Notes: a model not told the origin generated them from the letters alone. 64,000 bases of DNA from Paenibacillus donghaensis (GCF_002192415.1 NZ_CP021780.1:682001-746000); one strand, 5' to 3'; shown: positions 9,621 through 20,369, counted from the first letter of the stretch. Numbers and translations are program-made.

Positions 9621-11249
9621 TTAGCGCTTTAAATAACGCTCCAACGCTGCCTGTTTAATTTCTATGGCACGGGAGAGCTTGACGGAATTCAGCTTTTCAA
9701 GGTACTCCTCATACGCATCCAGCGGCTCAGTACCCAGAATGATCTTTAACGTCATTTCGTCTACGAGCGTGTTTACATCCGCCATAATATTGGCGAATTC
9801 CGCACTTTCTTCGGGAGTCGGAGTAACCAGCGGAATCTGGTATTTGGCCATATCTGTCTTTTGCCATAAGGCTACCGCCGCCTGCTGCTCCGGCATGTTC
9901 AAGTATTGTTCTGAAACCCGCTTATCAGAAACAAAGGGACCCATGGTATTACCCCGGATATAAAGTGACATGGCTTGAGAAGGGGCCAGTTTGTCGGGAT
10001 TGCTCATTAAAAGATCAGTAAATTTCGGATAGCCGTCTTTCATGGTGTAGCTGACACCTTCGGTCCCGAAATTAAAGAGCATATGTCCTTGCTCGCTGTA
10101 GCCATAATCGAGCATTTTGACCGCAAGCTCCGCATTCTTGGACGTAGCCGATAGGGCTACCATTCCGCCTGTGGAGAAGGAATAATCCCTTTGCCCGAAT
10201 TTTGGCGTGGTGCCTTTCTCGAGAACCGGATAAGGTGCCGCGATGATTGAGGCCTTGGCATCCTGCTCCTTAAGGATAGGCTGCCATTTGCCGATACCCC
10301 CGCCTGAATTGGCCCAGGTAGCTCCTGTCTCCCCTGACGTAATGTTGGCATCCATCACCTTGGAGTCTACCGTGGACACGTCCTTATCCAGCAGCCCGTC
10401 GGCGTACCACTGCTGGAACAGGCCCAGAAATTGCTTATAACCCGGCTCTGCCGGACCGAACTTGACCTTTCCATCCTCCAGATAGAAGTCGCGTGTAACG
10501 CCAAAAGCACCGACAAACCCACCGTTGCCTAATTCATTGAATACACGCGGCTTGGCGACGAAGGAGATGGGTGCAGCAGCCCCTTTTTTCTCCTTAAACG
10601 CTTTCAACGTAGTCGTCCATTCTTCAATGGTTTCGGGCACGGGCAGACCCAGCTCATCCAGCCAATCCTTCCGGATCACCGGACCCTGGAAGGTGAGCAG
10701 GGATTCATCTCCGCGAATAAAAGGGAAGGAATAGTAGCTTCCGTTGTCGGTTTTAACCATTTTCTCAATCTCGGGATGCTCCTGCAGATACTTCTTATAA
10801 TTCGGCGCGTATTTGTCAATCAAGTCATTCAGTTCCATAATATAACCGTCTTTGATCGCCTTTTCCGGACCGCCCGGGAAGTTGAAGAAGTTATACTCCA
10901 GCATATCAGGCAGTTCCCCTGATGCCAGCATAACGTTAAAGGATTCGTCGACCTGGTTGGCTGGAGGGGCGGTGAAGTTCACTTTAATGCCTGTTTGCTT
11001 TTGCCATTCTTGATAAATAGGAACCTCTGCATGCTGCGACTTCACCCCGGTCAGATTGTTAGGCAGTGCTCCCCAATAAGTGAGTGTGGTGTCCGTCTCC
11101 ATTGGATATACCGCCCCAGACTCCGAAGCCGTTTCCGTGGAAGAAGTGGCTTCGTCTTCACCATTGTTCCCCGAACATCCTGCAAGCGTGCTTCCTGCTA
11201 ATAGAAATGCTATAAGCGAAAACACTATTTTTCTGCTTGTTCTCCTCAT
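9621..11249 (-). CDS. Extracellular solute-binding lipoprotein (LipO/YtcQ type)
   Basis: This 542-aa large solute-binding protein has a lipoprotein signal and lipobox TLAGC (Cys25), then a long acidic Ser/Thr tether. I chose the ATG at 11249 because AGGAGG lies 9 nt upstream; an in-frame ATG 30 bp earlier has none. It delivers the substrate to the two following permeases. The long family length and the adjacent membrane AraC regulator are typical of polysaccharide-fragment uptake. The substrate is not evident because no glycosidase is in the operon. Confidence 0.9.
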   Translation of the reverse strand: MRRTSRKIVFSLIAFLLAGSTLAGCSGNNGEDEATSSTETASESGAVYPMETDTTLTYWGALPNNLTGVKSQHAEVPIYQEWQKQTGIKVNFTAPPANQVDESFNVMLASGELPDMLEYNFFNFPGGPEKAIKDGYIMELNDLIDKYAPNYKKYLQEHPEIEKMVKTDNGSYYSFPFIRGDESLLTFQGPVIRKDWLDELGLPVPETIEEWTTTLKAFKEKKGAAAPISFVAKPRVFNELGNGGFVGAFGVTRDFYLEDGKVKFGPAEPGYKQFLGLFQQWYADGLLDKDVSTVDSKVMDANITSGETGATWANSGGGIGKWQPILKEQDAKASIIAAPYPVLEKGTTPKFGQRDYSFSTGGMVALSATSKNAELAVKMLDYGYSEQGHMLFNFGTEGVSYTMKDGYPKFTDLLMSNPDKLAPSQAMSLYIRGNTMGPFVSDKRVSEQYLNMPEQQAAVALWQKTDMAKYQIPLVTPTPEESAEFANIMADVNTLVDEMTLKIILGTEPLDAYEEYLEKLNSVKLSRAIEIKQAALERYLKR

Positions 11250-11460
11250 TCTTGTTAACCTCCTTGTAGTGTACTCCATTTAGATTTGTAAGAACCGGCT
11301 ATACTGCTGAGGTTCATGCCATAACTATAAGGTTTGCCCATTGCCACTGTACATGCGCAGTATATCCAATAGAATTGAAAGTGGCGTCCGGGGTATCGGC
11401 AAATTAGACAATACGATAAGCAATTAGGTTAGAATCCGAATCTCTTCCTGCAAATCGGCA

Positions 11461-11497
11461 TAAAAAAACCTGTCCGCCACGTAAGGTGGCGAGCAGG
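11461..11497 (-). terminator. Rho-independent terminator of the AraC-type regulator
   Basis: On the minus strand CCTGCTCGCCACC pairs with GTGGCGGACAGG and is followed by seven T residues. It starts 9 bp after the original stop codon (11506-11508), not the premature one, which fits the full-length reading frame having been the functional gene. Confidence 0.85.
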
Positions 11498-11505
11498 GAG
11501 TGCTG

Positions 11506-13880
11506 TTAATCATCGATGATCTCTTTGTATTTACCAGGGGTAATTCCTTCAATTTTCTTGAAAGTACGAATAAAAGTGCCGACATCGTTAAAGCCAGACT
11601 TCTCAGCCGCCTCATTGACCGCAAGCCGCTTCTCCGTCATCAGTTGCTTGGACCCGTCTATCCGTTTCTTGTTGATCGTATCCAGAAGCCCTTCCCCGAT
11701 TGTTCCTTGAACAGTCTGGACAGATAAGTGGGCTTCATATCAAAATGTTGTCCAAGCAGAGAAACGTTCAAGCCCGGATCAGTGTAATTCTTATCGATGA
11801 AGGCCGACACCTCGTTTATTAGTTCATTTAACGCCCGCTGGCGGTTTTCCTGAACATTGTGCAGCCGCTTGGCCTGGGCATATTCACAGGCTTCTTTAAG
11901 CATGTCCTTGAGCTGATCCTGCATTTCTGTCAACGTCTCCGAAGAAGAGAGCCTGTCGATGCGTTTGGGATTCTGAAGCAGAATGTTCTCCTGTGCCGTT
12001 CCTAATTCGCCGATGCTTTTGATCAGGGTCCCGACCAGGTCCAGCATAAGACAACGGGCTAACGGTACCTTTACAGGGTGCTTCGAGAAGTTCATCTGCA
12101 GGATATCGTTTAAGGCAGTTTCTGCCGATAAGAAATCGCCCACTTTGACATAATTAATTAACTGTTGCTCGCTCTGGAGGGGATAATAATAACCGGAATC
12201 CGTTTCAGTCCGAATATTGTTTCTCTCCATGTCTTCATAAGGCAGGATTTCTTGTTTTCCCATAACCAGCTTGTATTCCATGGCATCCATGGCCTCTTGA
12301 TACGCTTGATGAATCTGATCCAATCCACGATGAACACGGCTGATGGAAACAGTAATATAGATACTGTACTTATTCGCAAGAAACTCTTGGGCAGAACGGG
12401 CCACCTGAAGCAAATCATTGATTTGCTCCTCTGCAGAGATCTCGGATAAGCTGACCAGGCAGGGCATCGCATCGTCCGTGTCGACCATATAGCCCCGGTG
12501 TCTGACATTGACAAGCTCCTCCACAACATTCGTCACAATAAAATGCAAGAGCTGCAGCTTCTCACCTGACGTTTTGCCTTGAACCCGTTCGAGGAAGATA
12601 TCGATATCCTCCAGGTAAAACAGAAGAATAGCGAAATTCTCAGAGAGCAGCTGTATATCAAAAGCTGTCAAGGCTTCTGCCAAAGGAAGCTCAGGGTCTT
12701 GCTTTCCCTTAAGCAACCTCATGACGTAATTGGAGCGTAGAGTATAATGCTGCCTCTTCATTTCCAGCATCATATGGTCCATCTCATTTAAAGTGCTGTC
12801 CACAGCCTGCTGGATAAAAAGAAACTCATTCGCTCCCTTCTCCCGGACAGATGTTTTATTGTTGAAAGCGCGTACAATTCGCTGAATCGGATTATAGTTT
12901 TTACGCAGGAAGATGAAAGTCAATCCTCCGCCTCCAAGCAGGCTTGCCAAGATGCTCATCACAGTCAGTTTGCGGACCAGTTCAGCTTTTTTCCAATAGA
13001 CTTCACTAGGAATCATGGAGATATATCTGAGATTGGATACTGCTGAATGTATGGAGAACACTTCATACCGCTGACCTTCCGACTCCCAGATGAACATGCC
13101 GCTGCTGTTGGACAGCTTATCGAACGGTAACTGGACTGGAAGCTCTGTATTCGAGCTGGAGACCAACACATTGTTTTCGGAGTCTGCAATGAGAACCTGT
13201 CCCTTGCTGAAGGCTTCGATATTCATAAGAGCCGATAGTATTTTGCTTTTGTCGATCATAATAACATTAGCGCCGGAGGGCTCGCCCTCCTCATAATCGT
13301 AGGTGCTTATATATGCAATCGCTTCCACGGAAGTCCCGTTCTCGGTCGTACGTTTCATAGGCACGAACCCCTTGAATTTGTTCCTTTGCAGGGTATCCAT
13401 CCATTGCTCATAATCTAAGATTTCAGACTTATGATGTTCAGCGTAGGCGAATCTCGTGTTTCGGTAAACACCCGGAAGCAGTATGGTATCCCGTGAAGCC
13501 AGATAGATGTAGAACAAGTCTGTTTCGGAATAAGCGGATTGATATAGGGTCATGTCCTTAGTAGCATCATGCAGATCATACATGTAATCCTCCGGAAAGA
13601 CAGCATACTTGTGCTGATCGACCAGTTCCCGAAACTTTGTATTCCAATTCAGTTCGAAATTTAACCGATGGACCGCTTCAACTTGCTTATCCATAAGCTC
13701 TCTTAGTTGCTTGAGCAAGGAATTGTTGGCCAGATGAATTTCGTCAACGAGCATCTTGCTGGACTGAAAATAAACGATTGAACTCAGGATAACCGGAAGC
13801 AGCAGCACAGCCATATACGATAAGGACCAAGTCAGCAGCACACTTCGGCTATTGAACCATTTTTTTCTTTTTTGCTCCAT
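11506..13880 (-). pseudogene. Membrane-anchored AraC-family regulator, frameshifted near the 3' end
   Basis: The protein starts with a membrane span (about 13-35), a long extracellular Cache-like sensor part, a second span (about 303-326), a cytoplasmic linker and a C-terminal AraC DNA-binding domain. It belongs to the membrane AraC regulators that sit beside LplB/YtcP importers, and it would respond to the extracellular sugar. The uninterrupted frame from 13880 ends at 11658 (740 aa) inside the DNA-binding domain. One additional G in the run at 11694-11697 restores a second helix-turn-helix (NEAAEKSGFNDVGTFIRTFK) and a 791-aa protein ending at 11506. The regulator is therefore either truncated and probably inactive, or affected by a sequencing error. 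Confidence 0.8.
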
Positions 13881-14175
13881 CCGTATCCTCCCGTCCAGAC
13901 TTCAATGCTCAACATTGTATATTGTACATGGACAGTTGACTTAATACAATTGACATTACCGAGGCGAAATATCTAGACGGCTGTATACGCTTGGAAGATT
14001 AATGATGACTTATTTGGCTAGAAAGTAATACAAGGGCTGATGTGTGACTATCAGCCCTTGTGTGAACATAGTATTCAAATGCTACGTTCTTAGTTCATTA
14101 AAGAATGTGCTTGCATCCATTTGGATTAGAAAGGGGAGCCTTAATTTCAGTAAATTCCATTTGCGAGGTCTCCTC
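13881..14175. other. Intergenic region with an isolated hairpin
   Basis: The regulator promoter is expected at the left (AT-rich, 13900-13960). A perfect 12-bp hairpin, ACAAGGGCTGAT (14030-14041) with ATCAGCCCTTGT (14050-14061), lies between two genes that diverge, where no terminator is needed. No T run follows. A minus-strand stretch at about 14082-14200 looks weakly coding but has no start. Confidence 0.4.
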
Positions 14176-14270
14176 TGAATAAGAATATAGTCCATTAAAT
14201 TAAGCGTTTTGTCAATTGGCGGATGCCTTTCGCCGAGGTAAAGTATAGACAAAGACAGGGGAGTGATGAT
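14176..14270 (+). repeat. 95-bp promoter repeat, copy A
   Basis: It is 92/95 identical to 21921-22015. It includes the leader and the AGGGGAGTG ribosome site and ends within the first codons of the DUF5107 gene. It contains GCGTTTTGTCAATTGGCGG and a candidate -10 TATAGA near 14244. Two identical control regions imply shared regulation of the genes at 14269 and 22064. Confidence 0.85.
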
Positions 14271-17200
14271 GTTGAGTGAGGCAGTTCGCATATGGGAAGA
14301 AGAGGTCTCGATTCCCACTTATGGGGTCGGGGAGCCGGATCGAAACCCGATGTTCTTGGAGAAGCGTGTGTATCAAGGAAGCTCCGGTAAAGTATATCCA
14401 CATCCGGTGATCGATAAAATTGAAGATGAGAAGAAACTCCAGCCGTATCAGATGGTTATCTTGGAGAACGAATATGTCCGCATTGAGATTATGCCTGAAC
14501 TTGGCGGACGTATTTACCGTGCGCTGGACAAAACGAATGACTACGATTTCGTATATTACAATCGTGTTATCAAACCAGCACTGGTGGGCTTGGCAGGCCC
14601 CTGGATTTCAGGAGGGATTGAGTTCAACTGGCCACAGCATCATCGTCCGAATACGTATGGTCCGGTTGAGTACAAGCTGACGGATAATGAAAATGGAAGC
14701 GCTACCGTCTGGGTTAGCGAGATCGACCGTATGTATGGAACCAAAGTAACGGCCGGATTCACCTTATACCCTGGCAAAGCTTATCTGGAAATTTCCGCTC
14801 AGCTCTATAATCGGACACCTGAACCACAAACCTTCCTGTGGTGGGCTAACCCTGCAGTTGCCGTTAACGATCATACGCAATCCGTCTTTCCGCCGGATGT
14901 AACGGCTGTCTTCGACCATGGTAAACGTGACGTCTCCCGCTTTCCCATCGCTACAGGAACCTATTACAAAATGGATTACTCTGCGGGCGTTGATATTTCG
15001 CGTTACAGAAATATTCCTGTCCCTACTTCGTATATGGCCTATAAATCGGACTATAACTTTGTCGGCGGATATGATCATGGCGTTCAGGCAGGCCTGCTGC
15101 ACGTAGCGAACCATCATGTTTCGCCGGGTAAAAAGCAGTGGACATGGGGGAACGGCGAATTCGGCCAGGCATGGGATCGCAATTTGACGGATGAAGATGG
15201 GCCTTATATTGAGCTAATGACAGGCGTCTACACAGACAACCAACCGGATTTTACATGGCTGCAGCCGTATGAAGAGAAGTCGTTCAAACAATATTTCATG
15301 CCTTACAAAAATATCGGTGTCGTAAAAAATGCATCTATCGATGCTGCCGTCAATCTGGAAGTTGACGAGCAATCGCGTGAAGTTATCGTGCTGGCTTACG
15401 CAACTTCCCTGTTTACGGGCGCTGTCGTTGAATTGACGGGAAGCCGTCGTACCTATTTACAGGAAATCGTCGAGCTGTCGCCGACAGAGACCTTCAAATC
15501 TGTCATTACGCTTGATGAGGATGATCATGCACACGACTTAAAGCTGACCGTCCAGGATGCCAATGGCAACCTGCTCATTGCCTATCAGCCTGCGAAACCA
15601 TCTATCCAGCAAGTACCGGATGCCGCTAAGCCGCTGCCTGCTCCTGAAGAGCTGAAGACGAATGAGCAGCTCTATCTGGCCGGGCTGCACTTGGAGCAAT
15701 ATCGCCATGCAACGTTCGAACCGGAACACTATTATCAGGAGGGATTAAAACGCGACCCAAGCGACATTCGCATCAACGTGGCATATGGCACACTCCTGTT
15801 GCGCCGCGGGCTATATGCCGAGGCAGAAGGTCACTTCCGGATCGCGGTAAAGTCACTTACTTGGCGAAATCCGAATCCATACGATGGTGAAGCTCTTTAT
15901 CAATTAGGGGTTGCGCTTAAAGGACAAGGACGTTTGGAAGAAGCCTTTGCAGCACTCTACAAATCGACTTGGTCTGCGGCCTGGCAAGATGCCGGATTCT
16001 TCACACTGGCGCAAATTGCCTGTGAGAAGGGGGATTTCGGAGAAGCGCTGGTACTGGTTGAGCGTTCCCTCATACACAATTCCCGTAATTACAAAGCACG
16101 TCACCTGAAAGCTGCTCTTCTTCGCAAGCTGGGGCAGCTGGAGGCAGCACTGCTCTTCTCGGAGGAGACACTTGCCCTTGATATCGCTGATTTTGGTTCA
16201 GCCAATGAACGTTACCTGACGGTTTCTAGCCAAGGTGAGCAAGCGAAGGCCGGCGAAGTGAAGGCTGATCTTCTGCGGCTGATGCGTGGAGATGCTCATA
16301 ATTATTTGAATCTGGTTTCTGATTATGACAATTGCGGCTTGTTTGAGGAAGCCATTGAAGTGATTGAGCGGATCGTAGCAGGTCATGATTCCAATGCGTA
16401 CCCGATGCTTCATTATACGCTTGGCTACCTGCATGAGAAAGCTGGGCATTTCGAACTTGCCCAGGTGCACAGAAAGGCTGGAAACGTGTCAGCACCGGAT
16501 TACTGTTTCCCGAACAGTTTATTCGATCTGCAAGTACTGACAAGTGTCATTTCAGCTGATGCTGAGGATGATAAAGCCCATTACTATCTGGGAAATTGGT
16601 TATACGATAAAAGAAGACACGAAGCTGCGATCACCCATTGGGAAGCTTCACGTTCCATCCGGGGAGATTTCGCGACGGTCCACCGGAATCTGTCACTCGC
16701 CTATTTCAACAAAAAAGGGGACACAGCATCGGCGCTTATCTCTATGGAGAAGGCTTTTGCCTGCAGGCCGGATGACGCACGCGTGTTGTATGAGCTGGAT
16801 CAATTGTATAAGAAGCTTGGTTACACGGCGGAGACCCGCTGTGCCAAGCTGGAGGAACATCAGGTTTTAGTGAACAAACGCGATGATCTCTACGTGGAAT
16901 ACATCACTCTTTTGAATGCGCAGGGCTTTCATGAGAAGGCAGTTCATGCGCTGCAAGCACGGAATTTCCACCCTTGGGAAGGCGGCGAGGGTAAAGTCAC
17001 AGGGCAGCATGTTGTTGCCCATGTTGAGCTAGCCAAGCAGGCTTTGACTGATAACCGTAATGAAGAGGCAGTACAATTATTGCGGCAAGCACTTATTTAT
17101 CCGGATAATCTGGGTGAAGGCAAGCTGTCGGGCGCACAAGAGAACAATGTCTATTACTATCTCGGACTGGCTCATAAAGGCTTAAAAGAAACTGAACTGG

Positions 17201-17622
17201 CTCAGGAATGCTTCAGCATTGCTTCAAAGGGATTGGAGGAGCCCGCCAGCGCGATGTATTACAACGACCAGCCGCCAGATATGATTTATTATCAAGGGAT
17301 GGCTTGGCTTGCGCTGGGTAATGAGAAGGAAGCCAAACGCCGCTTCAACAAGTTGATCGATTACGCCGAGAAGCATCTTTTCGACGAAGTGAAATTCGAC
17401 TATTTCGCTGTTTCCCTGCCAGACTTCCTGGTGTTCGAGGACGATTTGAACGTAAGGAATGAAGTTCACTGCCGGTATATGATGGGGCTGGGGCACCTCG
17501 GATTGCTTCAACTGGAACGGGCGAAAGAACAGTTTGGGCAAGCTCTTCTTAAGGAAGCTAACCATACAGGCGCGCGAATTCATCTAGGTATGATCTACTC
17601 AACAAATTGGGAAATGAATTAA
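14269..17622 (+). CDS. DUF5107 and tetratricopeptide-repeat protein
   Basis: This is a 1117-aa cytoplasmic protein with no signal peptide. Residues about 20-350 form a DUF5107 domain, which resembles an aldose-mutarotase/galactose-binding beta-sandwich (MPELGGRIYRALDKTNDYDF, ISGGIEFNWPQHHRPN). From about 460 onwards there are many TPR helices (for example YQLGVALKGQGRLEEAFAAL, YYLGLAHKGLKETELAQECF). Proteins of this type occur with glycosidases, but their biochemical role is not established. It is followed after 16 bp by the GH35 gene, so the two probably act together on a galactoside. Among clustered ATG/GTG codons at 14263-14269, the last gives the best spacing to AGGGGAG. Confidence 0.85.
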   Translation: MLSEAVRIWEEEVSIPTYGVGEPDRNPMFLEKRVYQGSSGKVYPHPVIDKIEDEKKLQPYQMVILENEYVRIEIMPELGGRIYRALDKTNDYDFVYYNRVIKPALVGLAGPWISGGIEFNWPQHHRPNTYGPVEYKLTDNENGSATVWVSEIDRMYGTKVTAGFTLYPGKAYLEISAQLYNRTPEPQTFLWWANPAVAVNDHTQSVFPPDVTAVFDHGKRDVSRFPIATGTYYKMDYSAGVDISRYRNIPVPTSYMAYKSDYNFVGGYDHGVQAGLLHVANHHVSPGKKQWTWGNGEFGQAWDRNLTDEDGPYIELMTGVYTDNQPDFTWLQPYEEKSFKQYFMPYKNIGVVKNASIDAAVNLEVDEQSREVIVLAYATSLFTGAVVELTGSRRTYLQEIVELSPTETFKSVITLDEDDHAHDLKLTVQDANGNLLIAYQPAKPSIQQVPDAAKPLPAPEELKTNEQLYLAGLHLEQYRHATFEPEHYYQEGLKRDPSDIRINVAYGTLLLRRGLYAEAEGHFRIAVKSLTWRNPNPYDGEALYQLGVALKGQGRLEEAFAALYKSTWSAAWQDAGFFTLAQIACEKGDFGEALVLVERSLIHNSRNYKARHLKAALLRKLGQLEAALLFSEETLALDIADFGSANERYLTVSSQGEQAKAGEVKADLLRLMRGDAHNYLNLVSDYDNCGLFEEAIEVIERIVAGHDSNAYPMLHYTLGYLHEKAGHFELAQVHRKAGNVSAPDYCFPNSLFDLQVLTSVISADAEDDKAHYYLGNWLYDKRRHEAAITHWEASRSIRGDFATVHRNLSLAYFNKKGDTASALISMEKAFACRPDDARVLYELDQLYKKLGYTAETRCAKLEEHQVLVNKRDDLYVEYITLLNAQGFHEKAVHALQARNFHPWEGGEGKVTGQHVVAHVELAKQALTDNRNEEAVQLLRQALIYPDNLGEGKLSGAQENNVYYYLGLAHKGLKETELAQECFSIASKGLEEPASAMYYNDQPPDMIYYQGMAWLALGNEKEAKRRFNKLIDYAEKHLFDEVKFDYFAVSLPDFLVFEDDLNVRNEVHCRYMMGLGHLGLLQLERAKEQFGQALLKEANHTGARIHLGMIYSTNWEMN

Positions 17623-17638
17623 GGAGGGGGAGGCCTGT

Positions 17639-19999
17639 ATGAAGAACTATCGAATCGTTGTAAGTGAGGATAAAAAGAATATCTTTTCGGGTCATATGAA
17701 GCTGGGTGGTGTGAACCCTTCCGGTGAACGGATTAGTTTTACGAACTATTATATGGAAAAAAACGGCGATCCTTTTTTCGGCATTTGCGGAGAATTCCAT
17801 TTTTCCCGTTATGATGAACGCTACTGGGAAGATGAAATTATTAAAATGAAAATGGGTGGCGTCAACATTGTCACTACCTATATTTTTTGGAACCTGCATG
17901 AGGAAGTCGAAGGCGTGTTTGAATGGAAAGGAAATAAAGATTTACGCACATTCATTCAGCTGTGTGATCAGCATGGTCTGTATGTCATGATCCGCATTGG
18001 CCCCTTTTGCCATGGGGAAATTCGCAACGGCGGCATGCCGGAGTGGCTGTTCGGCCGTCCGTTCGAGGTTCGCTCCAATGATGAAGGTTATATGGTGTAC
18101 GTACGGAGGCTTTATGCAGAAATCAGCTTACAGGTGCAAGGATTATTGTACAAAGATGGAGGTCCGGTCATCGGCACCCAAATCGAGAATGAGCATAACC
18201 ATTCCTCGGCACAGTGGGGCCTGACAGTCGGCGTTAACAATATGTGGCTGAGTGGCGGCAGTGACGGCAACGCGCATATGCTGCAGCTGAAGGACATGGC
18301 GCTGGAGGCAGGAATAGATACGCCCATCTATACATGTACAGGGTGGGGAGGGGCTACGACGCCAGTACCGGATATGCTCCCGTTATGGGGCGGCTATGCC
18401 TATTGGCCATGGATTTACTATGAAACCGACCGCTTCGAAGGCGTAAAGGAACATCCTGCAACACCAGAATATATTTTCCGGGATAAACATAATAATGCCA
18501 TCCCCAAGAGCTATAATTTCGAGCCGTTCTATAGCCCCGAAGATTATCCTTACGCTTGCTGTGAAATGGGCGGCGGGATGGTTCAGTTCTATAAATACCG
18601 GTTTGAATTTCCTTATAATAGCGTTCCCGCCATGTCTGTCATGAAGACGGCTGAGGGCTGCAATATTCTTGGATACTATATGTACCATGGGGGAAGCAAC
18701 CCGAAAGGCAAGGTTAATCTGTTCACGAACGATCTGGCGACGCCAAAAATTTCTTATGATTTTAACGCGATGATCGGGGAATTTGGGCAAGTGCGGGAAT
18801 CTTATAAGCGGACGAAGCTGCAGCATTATTTGTTTACGGAGTTCCAGAATTCCTTTGCTCTGACCAAGACGATATTGCCGGGCGATACCTCGGAGAATGA
18901 TCCGTACGAGGTGGATACCTTGCGGTATGCAGTCCGTTCACATGAAGGAGCCGGCTTCCTGTTCCTGAACAATTTCCAGGATCATGTGGATAATCACGAT
19001 TTGCAGGACATGAACGTCAGCATCGAGCTTCCCGGTGAGACCATCACCATTCCGGGTCAAGGGGAGTTGACGCTTGGCAGTGAGAGCTTCGCTATTTTGC
19101 CGTATAATTTCGATCTGGCCGGAATTACGCTGAAATATGCAACCGCGCAGCTCATCACGAAGCTGGACGTAGAGGATGTAAGGTATTACTTCTTCTTTAC
19201 GCCGGAAGGAATGAAGGGGACGTACGCGTTACAAACTGACGATGTGACAAGCATTGAAGTCGATTATGGACATACCAAGCACCTTAACCATATGACGATC
19301 ATTGAAGTAGACGAGCAGAATTCCAGCATAGCGCGTCTCGTTTCTGCAGAGGGAAAGAAAGTCGTGATCTATACCATGACAAGCGAACAAAGCCTCGAGT
19401 TCTGGAAGGCGGATATCCGCGGCAAGCAGCGTGTCTTATTCACGAACGCCAATTTGCTGGTATCAGGGAATGAGATCAAGCTGGAGTCAACGGATCAAGA
19501 AGAGGTCACTCTACGGGTGTTCCCTGATTTTGAGGACTCCTTAGGTTCAGTATCGGGCGGGAAGCTGGCGGAAACGTCGGAAGACGGTTTATTCAAGACA
19601 TACAAATTGCTTGTACCTAAGAAAGAGATCATATGTAAATCCACGAAGGTCAAGAACGAACGGGCTGTTCTGGAATTCGAATCCGGATCATTGGACGGTG
19701 TGAAGGAAGCCTTGCTGCAAATTGATTATTCCGGAGATATCGGTTATGCCTTCATTGACGGAGATCTCATTCATGATAATTTCTGCAACACCACCACATG
19801 GGAAATTGGATTGAAGCGATTTGAGGAGCAATTGCTTGAGAAGGGAATGTACCTCTATGTGTCGCCGATCCGCAAAGGTACTGTCGTTAACAGTAACACC
19901 ACGATGGCAGGGTGGAACGAGACGGCTACAGAACTGATTGCAGATATTGCTTCTATTCGCGCAGTCCCGGTATACGAGATTGTGATTAGACCTAACTAG
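17639..19999 (+). CDS. Glycoside hydrolase family 35 beta-galactosidase
   Basis: This 786-aa enzyme should remove terminal beta-galactose residues in the cytoplasm, since no signal peptide is visible. The N-terminal barrel shows GEFHFSRYDERYWEDEIIKM, the RIGPFCHGE loop, the acid/base Glu185 in QIENEHN and the nucleophile Glu309 in CCEMGGGM. The C-terminal half consists of beta-sandwich domains. The ribosome site AAGGAGGGGG precedes the ATG. It forms an operon with the DUF5107-TPR gene and ends at a strong terminator. Confidence 0.9.
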   Translation: MKNYRIVVSEDKKNIFSGHMKLGGVNPSGERISFTNYYMEKNGDPFFGICGEFHFSRYDERYWEDEIIKMKMGGVNIVTTYIFWNLHEEVEGVFEWKGNKDLRTFIQLCDQHGLYVMIRIGPFCHGEIRNGGMPEWLFGRPFEVRSNDEGYMVYVRRLYAEISLQVQGLLYKDGGPVIGTQIENEHNHSSAQWGLTVGVNNMWLSGGSDGNAHMLQLKDMALEAGIDTPIYTCTGWGGATTPVPDMLPLWGGYAYWPWIYYETDRFEGVKEHPATPEYIFRDKHNNAIPKSYNFEPFYSPEDYPYACCEMGGGMVQFYKYRFEFPYNSVPAMSVMKTAEGCNILGYYMYHGGSNPKGKVNLFTNDLATPKISYDFNAMIGEFGQVRESYKRTKLQHYLFTEFQNSFALTKTILPGDTSENDPYEVDTLRYAVRSHEGAGFLFLNNFQDHVDNHDLQDMNVSIELPGETITIPGQGELTLGSESFAILPYNFDLAGITLKYATAQLITKLDVEDVRYYFFFTPEGMKGTYALQTDDVTSIEVDYGHTKHLNHMTIIEVDEQNSSIARLVSAEGKKVVIYTMTSEQSLEFWKADIRGKQRVLFTNANLLVSGNEIKLESTDQEEVTLRVFPDFEDSLGSVSGGKLAETSEDGLFKTYKLLVPKKEIICKSTKVKNERAVLEFESGSLDGVKEALLQIDYSGDIGYAFIDGDLIHDNFCNTTTWEIGLKRFEEQLLEKGMYLYVSPIRKGTVVNSNTTMAGWNETATELIADIASIRAVPVYEIVIRPN

Positions 20000-20013
20000 A
20001 GCTGTGCAATGTG

Positions 20014-20037
20014 GGAGTCACCGATAACGGTGACTCC
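20014..20037 (+). terminator. Terminator after the GH35 gene
   Basis: GGAGTCACCG and CGGTGACTCC form a perfect 10-bp stem with an ATAA tetraloop, followed by TGTTTGTGTT. It lies 14 bp after the stop. Confidence 0.85.
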
Positions 20038-20100
20038 TGTTTGTGTTATGTAATAGGATGCCCCTATTCAAGCCGAACCCCACTAGTTAAGGCCTGTTTT

Positions 20101-20127
20101 TCCGATATAGAGGCTATGCGGTCCGTT
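20101..20127 (+). repeat. Single copy of an intergenic repeat unit (GGCTATGCGGTCCG type)
   Basis: The stretch with ATATAGAGGCTATGCGGTCC matches the units at 58578-58603 and 58628-58655. It lies in the 370-bp gap before the XRE-TPR regulator, where no gene is visible. Confidence 0.6.
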
Positions 20128-20222
20128 AGGACGTAGGTTACCTGAAGTTCGGGTGGGGGAGGGTTTGGTTTACGCTAGTGCGATCCCCTAACCTTCGCAA
20201 GTAAACCTTCTATATCCTCGCA

Positions 20223-20239
20223 GGGTCCTAAGTAGTAAC
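20223..20239 (+). repeat. CTAAGTAGTAAC repeat, copy 1
   Basis: GGGTCCTAAGTAGTAAC. It is one of six copies in this window (see 48879, 56505, 58344, 61686, 61979), all intergenic. Confidence 0.7.
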
Positions 20240-20291
20240 CGATAATGCATCTATATCTCTTTTTACGTGAAACTAGAACACCTTAACGTAG

Positions 20292-20320
20292 TTGACTACT
20301 GTTTCATTTGCGTCTACTAT
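20292..20320 (+). promoter_or_regulatory. SigA-type promoter of the XRE-TPR regulator
   Basis: TTGACT (20292-20297), a 17-bp spacer and TACTAT (20315-20320) lie 50 bp before the TTG start of the regulator. Confidence 0.6.
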
Positions 20321-20369
20321 TATCTATAAATAAGTCCTAATTTTTGGTTTTTTGGAGGTGGCGCTAGTT

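Noticed and set aside
14082..14200. Transposase remnant on the minus strand before the DUF5107 gene
   Set aside because: The short basic frame is not specific enough, and no inverted ends or target duplication were seen.
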